NCBI GenBank assembly: GCA_900553815.1
Contig: USEY01000002.1
Location: forward strand, 52,355 to 116,354
DNA length: 64,000 nucleotides
Source: an uncultured Bacteroides sp.
GTDB lineage: Bacteria; Bacteroidota; Bacteroidia; Bacteroidales; Bacteroidaceae
Direction: 5' to 3'
Within the stretch, counting starts at the first letter, position 1; every line of letters begins with the position of its first letter. The notes beneath the pieces were generated by a model. The model had not been told where the DNA came from. It saw nothing but the letters and a program-made list of their open reading frames with translations, and did no database searches. A program made the translations under genes and the position numbers. This document shows, one piece after another, positions 56,163 through 64,000 of this stretch.

Positions 56163-59100
56163 ATGAAGAGAAATAATAAATACCTTATAGCCTTGCTAGG
56201 GCTATCTGTCATCGGTTTACAGAATCCGGCAATAGCATCTTCAGATGCAAAAGATCGCCCAAGCATAGAAACCATACAACAACAAGCGCAGAAAACCATC
56301 ACAGGTTTGCTGACCGACAGTAACGGCGACCCTGTAATTGGTGCAACTATCATTGTAGAAGGTACTACCCGAGGAGTAACAAGCGACATTGACGGCCGTT
56401 ACTCTATCAAAGCCAGTGTAGGAGAAACATTAGAGTTCCGTTATATTGGTTTCGTTACCACTACACGACGTATTAATGCAGAAACAGCTACCATCAACGT
56501 GCGTATGGAAACAGATGCTGTATCTTTAGAGGACGTTGTAATTGTAGGCTACGGACAGCAAAAGAAAGAAAGCGTAGTAAGCTCCATGTCATCCATCGGT
56601 CCGGCAGAACTGAGTATAAAGACCCGAAGCTTGAGTAACAATATTGCCGGTAAAATATCCGGTGTCATTGCAGTACAACGTTCCGGAGAACCCGGCTGGG
56701 ACGATGCTTCTTTCTGGATTCGTGGTGTCAGTTCATACGCAGGTGGTACCAATCCTTTGATTTTAGTAGATGGTGTACCACGTAATATGAACGATATAGA
56801 TGTAGATGAAATAGAAACGTTCACAGTTCTGAAAGATGCCGCAGCAACTGCCGTATATGGTGCAGAAGGTGCCAACGGAGTAGTGTTGATTACATCTAAA
56901 CGAGGTAAATCACAAAAGACCAGTGTAAACTTTTCTGCCCAATATGGTATAGCTACACCAACACGCTTACCCAATCTGATGAGTTCCTATGACTACCTGA
57001 GTCTTTTCAATGAAGCGAGCTGGAACGATAAAGGTAATCCGTCTGTAGGCTTTGTATCACCCGTTAGCGACGAAATGTTGGAAATGTACCGCTCCGGCGT
57101 TGATCCTGACTTGTATCCTAATACAAACTGGATGGATATGTTACGCGATCATACCAGCAATCAACGCTATACTATAAACTTCCGCGGTGGTGGTGAAAAA
57201 GTACGTTTTTTTGTATCCGGAGCTTATTACCACGAAAATGGAATCTATAAATCTAATCCTAATCCCATTGTTGATTCTGATATAAACTTTGAACGTTACA
57301 ATCTACGTTCCAACATTGACTTCGATTTAAGTCGCACCACCCGCATGGCTGTAGACATGAGCGGCCAATACATCAATCGTAAAGCACCAAGCAAAACTGC
57401 CGCCGAAATTTTTAACGGAATGACGCTGATGCCCGTCCACCTGATACCGATGGTTTACTCAGATGGAACAGCATCAGAACACCCCGAATCGGACAATTCT
57501 GGTTTACGCCAAAATCCCTACAATTTCCTGTACAACAGTGGATACAGCAAGTCATGGGAAGCGACTATCCAATCCAAAGTTACACTGGAGCAAGATTTGG
57601 ACTTCATAACAAAAGGCCTCTCCATCAAAGGTAGCGTAAGTTTCGATGCACAATACGGCCAGTATATCAACCGAACTATGTCAGCCGAATCATATTATGC
57701 TACCGGACGCAATCCGGACGGTTCACTGATTTACCAGCTCCGCAATGCTGGTTCTGCATTGAGCAATCCTAGCGGTGCCGATAGCCAAGGCGAAAAGAAC
57801 ATCTATCTGGAAGCTTCTTTGAACTATAAACGAATGTTCAACGACATACATGATGTAACCGCCATGCTGCTCTACAACCAGAAGGACCGCCAATTGCAGA
57901 ATGTAGGTTCCGGACTTGATTTGCTTCCTTTCCGCAAACAAAGTGTAGTTGCCCGCGCCTCTTATAACTATGACAATCGCTACACAATAGAAGGTAGTTT
58001 TGGTATGACTGGTTCAGAAAATTTTGCAGCCGGACACCGTTGGGGTATCTTCCCAGCTGTGGGTGGTGCGTGGTTCATCAGTCATGAAGATTGGTTTGAG
58101 CCCATACTCAGCACAGTGAATAAGCTAAAGCTGAGAGCATCTATCGGTATCACCGGTAACGATGATGTACCGGGCGGTCGTTTTCCCTACTTGGAAGTAA
58201 TGAATCAGGAGGCAGGAGGCATCAATCTGGGTATCAGCAGTGTATCTAATGGAAACAGCCAAAACTGGATGGGTGGCTTAGCCGAACAATATGCGGCCGC
58301 ACCTCTACTGCAATGGGAAATAGAGCGCAAAATTAATGCCGGCTTTGACCTAGGATTGTGGGAGGGCCGTATTGACATTTCGGCCGATTATTTCAATAAT
58401 CGGCGTAAAGATATCCTAATTAATCGTTCCACGATTCCAAGTATGAGTGGTCTCCGCAACGGTCCACGTCAAAACTTTGGTATCGTAACAAATAAAGGAA
58501 TTGATGGAAATATTACTTGGAAAGAACACATTGGCAAACTAAACTTACAACTCCGCGGAAATCTGACTTACACAAAGAACGAAATAGTGGAATGTGATGA
58601 AATTCCACCTATCTACGACTATCAACGCTACACGGGACATACCATTGGCACACCTATATTATATGTCGCTGAAGGTCTTTATACACCCGATGATTTTTAT
58701 ATAACCAAAGACCCTGTAACCGGAGCGGAATCATATACTCTTAAAGAAGGATTACCAAATCCAGGTGCTCAAGTAGCCCCAGGCGATATCAAGTACAAAG
58801 ACTTAAATAACGATGGAATTATTGATGGGTATGACCGGACCTACAATCATGGATTCGGTTCACAAGATCCTCAACTAGTTTACGGTATAGCGATAGATCT
58901 GGAATACAAAGGATTCTTTGCTGGCATTTTCTTCCAAGGAACAGAAGGCACCTCTGTCAATCTGATGGCCAAAGCATCCAATTTTATGCCATTCAACCAA
59001 GGAAAGGACGCTTCATCGGCACGTATGGAAGCCATGTCAAGATGGACTGCATCCAATCCTTACAACCAAAATGTACTGTATCCGCGTCTGCATTCTTCCA

Positions 59101-59366
59101 ACTTTTCATATAATCTATATGAAAGTACTTGGTGGTATCGCGATGCCAGCTTTATACGCCTGAAAAATATTGAATTCGGATATCAATTTAACAAGAAACA
59201 ATTAAAATCATTACGACTCGAAAATGTACGTGTATATATTCAAGGAAGCAACTTAGCTGTTTGGGATAATGTAAAATATTGGGATCCTGAACTAGGCAAT
59301 GCCAATTCGGGAGCCAAATATCCTCTGTCACGTACTTGGACAGCCGGTGTGGAAGTAACCTTTTAA
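56163..59366 (+). CDS. SusC-like TonB-dependent transporter (PUL2)
   Basis: Outer-membrane importer, 1067 residues. Signal peptide MKRNNKYLIALLGLSVIGLQNPAIA; carboxypeptidase-regulatory-like domain (about 48-125, ITGLLTDSNGDPVIGATIIVEG); TonB box-like region LEDVVIVGYGQQKKESVVSSM; plug with FWIRGVSSYAGGTNPLILVDGVP and TFTVLKDAAATAVYGAEGANGVVLITSKRG; barrel ending in AGVEVTF. Follows the surface lipoprotein gene by 31 bp and precedes susD by 12 bp, so these three are one operon. It shares only the family pattern with the PUL1 transporter, consistent with a different glycan. Confidence 0.97.
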   Translation: MKRNNKYLIALLGLSVIGLQNPAIASSDAKDRPSIETIQQQAQKTITGLLTDSNGDPVIGATIIVEGTTRGVTSDIDGRYSIKASVGETLEFRYIGFVTTTRRINAETATINVRMETDAVSLEDVVIVGYGQQKKESVVSSMSSIGPAELSIKTRSLSNNIAGKISGVIAVQRSGEPGWDDASFWIRGVSSYAGGTNPLILVDGVPRNMNDIDVDEIETFTVLKDAAATAVYGAEGANGVVLITSKRGKSQKTSVNFSAQYGIATPTRLPNLMSSYDYLSLFNEASWNDKGNPSVGFVSPVSDEMLEMYRSGVDPDLYPNTNWMDMLRDHTSNQRYTINFRGGGEKVRFFVSGAYYHENGIYKSNPNPIVDSDINFERYNLRSNIDFDLSRTTRMAVDMSGQYINRKAPSKTAAEIFNGMTLMPVHLIPMVYSDGTASEHPESDNSGLRQNPYNFLYNSGYSKSWEATIQSKVTLEQDLDFITKGLSIKGSVSFDAQYGQYINRTMSAESYYATGRNPDGSLIYQLRNAGSALSNPSGADSQGEKNIYLEASLNYKRMFNDIHDVTAMLLYNQKDRQLQNVGSGLDLLPFRKQSVVARASYNYDNRYTIEGSFGMTGSENFAAGHRWGIFPAVGGAWFISHEDWFEPILSTVNKLKLRASIGITGNDDVPGGRFPYLEVMNQEAGGINLGISSVSNGNSQNWMGGLAEQYAAAPLLQWEIERKINAGFDLGLWEGRIDISADYFNNRRKDILINRSTIPSMSGLRNGPRQNFGIVTNKGIDGNITWKEHIGKLNLQLRGNLTYTKNEIVECDEIPPIYDYQRYTGHTIGTPILYVAEGLYTPDDFYITKDPVTGAESYTLKEGLPNPGAQVAPGDIKYKDLNNDGIIDGYDRTYNHGFGSQDPQLVYGIAIDLEYKGFFAGIFFQGTEGTSVNLMAKASNFMPFNQGKDASSARMEAMSRWTASNPYNQNVLYPRLHSSNFSYNLYESTWWYRDASFIRLKNIEFGYQFNKKQLKSLRLENVRVYIQGSNLAVWDNVKYWDPELGNANSGAKYPLSRTWTAGVEVTF

Positions 59367-59378
59367 AACGGAAAAAGT

Positions 59379-61307
59379 ATGAAAATTAAGAATTTACTAT
59401 ATTCAGCATTATTCGCAGGAAGCGCTTTCTGTGTAACTTCTTGCTCTGACTACCTCGATGTATCGGGTGAAATGAATGAAAATCTAACCTTAGACAAAGT
59501 ATTTGAAAATCCTAACTATACCCGCAACTGGTATGGCAATATCTATCTCTGCATGTCTGAGTTCTCAGAAACCGGCTCTGAAGCGAGTGCTTTCAGCAAT
59601 CCTTGGTCCAATATGTGTGGTGAAATTGCCTCACAAATGGCTCCTTCCAAAGATGCCATGACAGCAGGCTATACAGCCAATACTGCACAATTCCACCGAT
59701 GGGCCACTCTGTATCAATACATTCGCCAAGCCATGATATTTATCCGTGATGCGAAAGACGAAGGAGTAGGTTCTGATTCTAATCAACTTACGGCTGCTGA
59801 CATAGCTCGCATGAAGGACGAAGCACGTTTTCTAATGGCTTACAGTTATTTTTCTATATTCGAGCTCTATGGTCCTTGCCCTATTGTGAAAGAAATTGAT
59901 GATGCTGCATACCCACACGTAACTGACTATAAACGCCCGACTGTAGATGTCATGGTCAACTACATTGACAGCCTACTTGCCGATGTCATTAGCCGTGACA
60001 ATCTACCTGCATCTGTCATCAATAGTGCCACAGGTGGCAACTATACATTCAATCTTAACGAAGTAGTACGTCCTACTAAAATCACAGCAATGGCCTTACG
60101 TGCCAAGCTTTGGGTATATGCAGCCTCGAAACTGTTTAATGGAGGCTGGGAAGAAGCCATGCAACTTCAAACCGCTGACGGTGAACAAATGTTCCCTGCA
60201 TATAGTCGTGAGAAGTGGAAAACAGCCAAGACACACCTAGAAACCCTTCTCAGTGCTTGTAAGGCAGCCGGACACGAACTGTTTACTGTTAATGTAAATG
60301 GTAGTAACCAACCCCACGAGGCTGTGTATCGTCTCTTTCAAGAGTACAATCAAGAAATCCTGTGGTGTAGCACCAACAACAGCTACAGCGATCAATACAA
60401 AATGGAAAAAAGGACCAATCCACGTGACGTAAATGCCTGCTACGGAACTGTAGGACCTACTCAAGAATCAGTCGATATGTTCTTTACCAAAAACGGACTA
60501 ACCATTGAGGAAGATCCCGAATACAGCGAAAACTCATTAGTTACCGTATATAACCCTACTTATAATGAAAATGAAGGGAAAGACGATAATAACATTTTCA
60601 GTATGTATTCTAACCGAGAGCCACGTTTCTATGCCGATGTTATGTATCAGGGAAAGAGCTGGTTTAACAAGAACTTCAATAACGCTCATCCCGGATACTT
60701 TGTCGATTTCTCTCTACATGGAGGTGCCGGTCCCGACTCTAAAGACACACCATTAGTAGGATACATGTTAGCCAAATTCAAAAACCGTACAGTCAATCAC
60801 GCCTCTGGTGATATCCAATCATTTAAACGCGTGTCAATCATCTACCGTCTAGCCGAATTTTATCTATTTTATGCTGAAGTGCTAAATGAATTGGATCCTA
60901 CAGATTCAAGAATTATAGAATACATTGACTATGTACGCAAACGTGCAGGTATTCCGACCTATGAAGAATTGGAACGCGAGGGTATCAAAACAATCCGTGG
61001 TGACTACGACAAACAATTCGATGCCATTCAACGCGAACGCTTTGTAGAGCTGTTCTGTGAAGGACAACGCTACTTTGATATTCGTCGTTGGATGATTTGT
61101 GGTCCAGGACAAGCTGCCGACCAAACCCGCTTCAGCGGTATGAACGAATATGGAACTACAGATGTAGCTATTGGACAAATGGGATCATTCTACAATCGCA
61201 CCGTACTAGAGAACCGTTTATGGGACAACAAAATGTATCTCTACCCTATACATCATAATGTAGTTACCTTATCACAAGGGCTAATTCCTCAAAATCCAGG
61301 ATGGTAA
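59379..61307 (+). CDS. SusD-like outer-membrane glycan-binding lipoprotein (PUL2)
   Basis: SusD family lid of the adjacent SusC. Lipoprotein signal with Cys22 (FCVTSC) followed by SDYLD, a starch-binding-protein style N-terminus. The TPR region includes MKDEARFLMAYSYFSIFELYGPCPIV and the C-terminal region includes IYRLAEFYLFYAEVLNELDP and FDAIQRERFVELFCEGQRYFDIRRWM, both characteristic. Ends with QGLIPQNPGW. Lies 12 bp after susC and is followed by a strong hairpin at 61364-61400, as in PUL1. Confidence 0.96.
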   Translation: MKIKNLLYSALFAGSAFCVTSCSDYLDVSGEMNENLTLDKVFENPNYTRNWYGNIYLCMSEFSETGSEASAFSNPWSNMCGEIASQMAPSKDAMTAGYTANTAQFHRWATLYQYIRQAMIFIRDAKDEGVGSDSNQLTAADIARMKDEARFLMAYSYFSIFELYGPCPIVKEIDDAAYPHVTDYKRPTVDVMVNYIDSLLADVISRDNLPASVINSATGGNYTFNLNEVVRPTKITAMALRAKLWVYAASKLFNGGWEEAMQLQTADGEQMFPAYSREKWKTAKTHLETLLSACKAAGHELFTVNVNGSNQPHEAVYRLFQEYNQEILWCSTNNSYSDQYKMEKRTNPRDVNACYGTVGPTQESVDMFFTKNGLTIEEDPEYSENSLVTVYNPTYNENEGKDDNNIFSMYSNREPRFYADVMYQGKSWFNKNFNNAHPGYFVDFSLHGGAGPDSKDTPLVGYMLAKFKNRTVNHASGDIQSFKRVSIIYRLAEFYLFYAEVLNELDPTDSRIIEYIDYVRKRAGIPTYEELEREGIKTIRGDYDKQFDAIQRERFVELFCEGQRYFDIRRWMICGPGQAADQTRFSGMNEYGTTDVAIGQMGSFYNRTVLENRLWDNKMYLYPIHHNVVTLSQGLIPQNPGW

Positions 61308-61363
61308 AACCAAATAGGAATTTACTTCTATTTTAAATACATTCCTAATACAAACAAACACAA

Positions 61364-61400
61364 AGCAGCCAACTCGAGCATATTACTCGAGTCGGCTGCT
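61364..61400 (+). terminator. Hairpin immediately downstream of susD2
   Basis: Arms AGCAGCCAACTCGAG (61364-61378) and CTCGAGTCGGCTGCT (61386-61400), 15 bp with one mismatch and a 7-nt loop. No T-run follows, so it may act as attenuator or processing stabiliser rather than a strict terminator. Confidence 0.65.
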
Positions 61401-61490
61401 CTATCTCTACAAGATCACAACAGAAATATCAATACTATTAATATAAATCAGATATACCGAATCATCCGTATATAAAATATTTTATTTTCT

Positions 61491-63860
61491 ATGAAACTGA
61501 AAATAGTGACATTGTGTGTACTATCCAATCTATTTCTAATACCAGATTCATTCTCTCAATCTGTCTGGGATATCAAACATCTAAGCGACGTAAAACTATC
61601 TATCCAAGAACCATTCTATGCAAATAGCTACCAAGCCTTAAAGACAGAAGCCGAAAATCTTCTCCAAGCCCAACCATTATCGGTTATAATGAAAGACAAA
61701 GTGCCTGCAAGTGGAGACAAACATGACTACATGAGTCAAGCACGCTATGCTTGGCCTGATCCAAGTAAAACTAACGGATTGCCCTACATCACAAAGGATG
61801 GCATGACCAATCCGGAAATTAACCGCCTGGACCGCAACCGTCTGGGTGATACAGCACACCGTATCACTGTATTGTCACTAGCCTGGTATTTCAGCAACAA
61901 CGAGGAATACGCACAAAAAGCCACAGAATTGATACGAACCTGGTTTCTGGATAAAGAAACCCGTATGAATCCTAATCTAGAGTATGCCCAAATGGTACCT
62001 GGTCATAACAATGACAAAGGCCGTTGCTATGGACTCATTGATACTTACTCATTTATAGAGATGCTGGATGCGATCATGCTGCTAGAATCCTCCAAAGCTT
62101 TTACCCAAAAAGACAGTAAACAACTTAAGAAATGGTTTACACAACTGACCCACTGGATGCTCACAAGTCCACAAGGAAAAGAAGAAGCCAATGGTGCCAA
62201 TAACCACAGTGTTGCTTACGATGCGCAAATCATTGCTTTTGCCCTCTATACAGGCAATGAAAAACTGGCAAAACAAATCATTCATGATTTACCTGAAAAA
62301 CGTATCTATACACAAATTGAACCCGACGGACGACAACCTCAGGAACTACGACGTACACTAGCATTTCATTACTCTCAATATAATTTGAGCCATTTCATTG
62401 ATATCATGCTCATGGCAAAAAAACTGAATTGCAAAATAGACCTAATATCTTCTTCCGACGGACGTAGTTTCTATAAAGCCATGGACTTCCTGGCCGGTTA
62501 CATAGGAAAAAAACAGAGTAAATGGCCCTATCAGCAAATCAGTGGATGGGATGAATCGCAACAGAATTTCTGTCAAGAACTCTACCGCACGTATAAATAC
62601 CTGAATCCCGACCGCAAAGATTACCTCAAGCTCTACAATACATACCGAATTTTCAGTCCTGATGACTATTTTAACCTACTATATGTACAACCCACTGAGG
62701 TTGACAATGCTTATGCCGCTGCATCCAATCAACTGACATATGCCATGAAATGTGCAGATAAAGCCCGAAAAGAAGAGAAAAATGCAGCCAAACGCCGTGT
62801 TACACCACGCAGCATCAACAAAGACGGTTCTCTAGCCCTTGTAGGTGCCAATGATTGGTGCTCAGGATTCTTCGCCGGTTCATTGTGGCAAATGTATGCG
62901 TATACACACAGTAATTTTTGGCGGCAGCAGGCTATATCATGGACTTGGCCTATTGAAGAAGCTAAATGGAACAAAGGCACACACGATTTAGGGTTTATGA
63001 TATATGGAAGTTTTGGAAAAGCTTATGAGCTGACTAATGAATATTCTTACAGGGATGTAGTATTGCAGGCCTCCAAAAGCTTGATTAGCCGCTACAACCC
63101 TACCGTAAAATGCATCCGTTCTTGGGATCATAACCGAGATAAATGGAACTATCCTGTCATTATTGATAATATGATGAATCTCGAAATGTTATTCCGTGCG
63201 ACACAGTTAACCAGTGATTCCATCTATTGGAAAATCGCCGTCAATCATGCCAATACTACTTTAAAAAACCATTTCCGCTCTGATTATTCTTCGTATCATG
63301 TGGTCGATTACAACCCTCAAACGGGGGAAGTGCAAACCAAATGCACGCACCAAGGATATAGCGACGATTCTTTTTGGAGTCGCGGACAAGCCTGGGGATT
63401 ATATGGATTTACAATGTGTTACCGTTTTACCAAAGATCCTACTTATTTGGCACAAAGTGAACGTATAGCCGATTTCTTCCTCAATTTGCCCAACATGCCC
63501 GAGGATTTCATTCCTTATTGGGATATGAAAGCTCCTGAGATTGCTGGACTTCATACAAGTCAGGCAGTAGAAAATGTCCCTCGCGATGCCTCGGCAGCAG
63601 CTATTATAGCTTCCGGACTCTATGAACTAAGCACCTATGTAAATGCAAAAAAGCAGAAACAATACATAGCTATAGCCGATAAAATAGTTCATAACCTCTA
63701 CAAAAACTACCGCACAGAGCCCAATTCTCATTTTGGCTTCTTGCTGTTACATTCCACCGGTCATCATCCGGGAGGAAGCGAAATAGATGTACCAATCAAT
63801 TATGCTGATTATTACTACCTGGAGGCGTTGGCACGCAAACAGGCACTTGACAATCAGTAA
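61491..63860 (+). CDS. Fused alginate-lyase-like (PL38-like) and GH88 unsaturated glucuronyl hydrolase
   Basis: Exported 789-residue two-enzyme protein. Signal peptide MKLKIVTLCVLSNLFLIPDSFS. Residues about 30-400 match the alginate_lyase (PF05426) fold, with RYAWPDPSKTNGLPYITKDG, NRLGDTAHRITVLSLAWYF, MVPGHNNDKGRCYGLID and the NNHSVAYDAQ block that holds the likely catalytic Asn-His. This resembles PL38, described for glucuronan lyase. Residues about 415-785 are GH88: WCSGFFAGSLWQMYAYT, HDLGFMIYGSFGKAYE and IIDNMMNLEMLFRAT (the two expected catalytic Asp), SDDSFWSRGQAWGLYG. The reading frame is unbroken across the junction. One chain could thus cleave a uronate polymer and hydrolyse the unsaturated end it creates. 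Separated from susD by a hairpin. Confidence 0.88.
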   Translation: MKLKIVTLCVLSNLFLIPDSFSQSVWDIKHLSDVKLSIQEPFYANSYQALKTEAENLLQAQPLSVIMKDKVPASGDKHDYMSQARYAWPDPSKTNGLPYITKDGMTNPEINRLDRNRLGDTAHRITVLSLAWYFSNNEEYAQKATELIRTWFLDKETRMNPNLEYAQMVPGHNNDKGRCYGLIDTYSFIEMLDAIMLLESSKAFTQKDSKQLKKWFTQLTHWMLTSPQGKEEANGANNHSVAYDAQIIAFALYTGNEKLAKQIIHDLPEKRIYTQIEPDGRQPQELRRTLAFHYSQYNLSHFIDIMLMAKKLNCKIDLISSSDGRSFYKAMDFLAGYIGKKQSKWPYQQISGWDESQQNFCQELYRTYKYLNPDRKDYLKLYNTYRIFSPDDYFNLLYVQPTEVDNAYAAASNQLTYAMKCADKARKEEKNAAKRRVTPRSINKDGSLALVGANDWCSGFFAGSLWQMYAYTHSNFWRQQAISWTWPIEEAKWNKGTHDLGFMIYGSFGKAYELTNEYSYRDVVLQASKSLISRYNPTVKCIRSWDHNRDKWNYPVIIDNMMNLEMLFRATQLTSDSIYWKIAVNHANTTLKNHFRSDYSSYHVVDYNPQTGEVQTKCTHQGYSDDSFWSRGQAWGLYGFTMCYRFTKDPTYLAQSERIADFFLNLPNMPEDFIPYWDMKAPEIAGLHTSQAVENVPRDASAAAIIASGLYELSTYVNAKKQKQYIAIADKIVHNLYKNYRTEPNSHFGFLLLHSTGHHPGGSEIDVPINYADYYYLEALARKQALDNQ

Positions 63861-63886
63861 ACAGTATAGAAAATATTGTCACATTC

Positions 63887-63933
63887 CGGCCTGCCATAAA
63901 TAGACATTTAGAGTTCTATTGTAGCAGGCCGGC
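63887..63933 (+). terminator. Terminator hairpin after the lyase-GH88 gene
   Basis: Perfect 9-bp arms CCGGCCTGC (63887-63895) and GCAGGCCGG (63925-63933), with a short inner TAGA/TCTA stem, followed by CTAATTATTTTAT. It probably ends the PUL2 transcript. Confidence 0.7.
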
Positions 63934-64000
63934 TAATTATTTTATATGAATGTCCGCAAACATCCAATTAGTAAATTCGATGTTTAAACTCAGCTCTATA

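Overview
The window comes from a gut-type member of the order Bacteroidales, most likely Bacteroides or a close relative. The evidence is two SusC/SusD-based polysaccharide utilisation loci (PULs), a hybrid two-component regulator, serine-type sulfatases, and promoters with the Bacteroides -7 element TAnnTTTG. I cannot name the species from sequence alone.

Layout. 1-3.0 kb: end of the division cluster, with a 5'-truncated ftsA, ftsZ and a YqeY-like gene, closed by a hairpin. 3.4-7.8 kb: a lone PL8 chondroitin/hyaluronan lyase, a DUF4348 protein and two tandem small winged-helix proteins. 8.2-33.1 kb: a large sulfated host-glycan PUL. On the minus strand susC and susD are followed by GH20, GH29, a GH2 beta-galactosidase with an N-terminal lectin-like module, three sulfatases and another GH2. 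Two more divergent sulfatases sit at 8.2-11.5 kb. 33.4-37.3 kb: the divergent hybrid regulator. 37.7-42.9 kb: GH125 and GH2, suggestive of N-glycan mannose trimming. 43.2-50.8 kb: housekeeping genes, namely DUF2851, an unpaired sensor kinase, two small membrane proteins, and the operon dapB-lepB-lepB-like-wbqC. 50.9-63.9 kb: a second PUL, with a kinase-less membrane regulator divergent from a surface lipoprotein, susC, susD and a fused alginate-lyase-like/GH88 protein.

How it works together. In PUL1 five sulfatases of apparently different subfamilies expose sugars to GH20 (HexNAc), GH29 (fucose) and GH2 (galactose). SusC/D imports the products and the hybrid regulator probably senses them; the most likely target is mucin O-glycan or keratan-sulfate-like material. 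In PUL2 the fused enzyme would cleave a uronic-acid polymer and then hydrolyse the unsaturated product.

Most notable: (1) the second signal-peptidase paralogue has lost the catalytic Ser, the catalytic Lys and the GDN motif; (2) arrays of palindromic units with a strict 21-22 bp period lie in six intergenic regions; (3) three copies of a CTTYCAA-type box lie between the regulator and susC1; (4) the lyase-GH88 fusion; (5) a strong hairpin directly after susD in both PULs.
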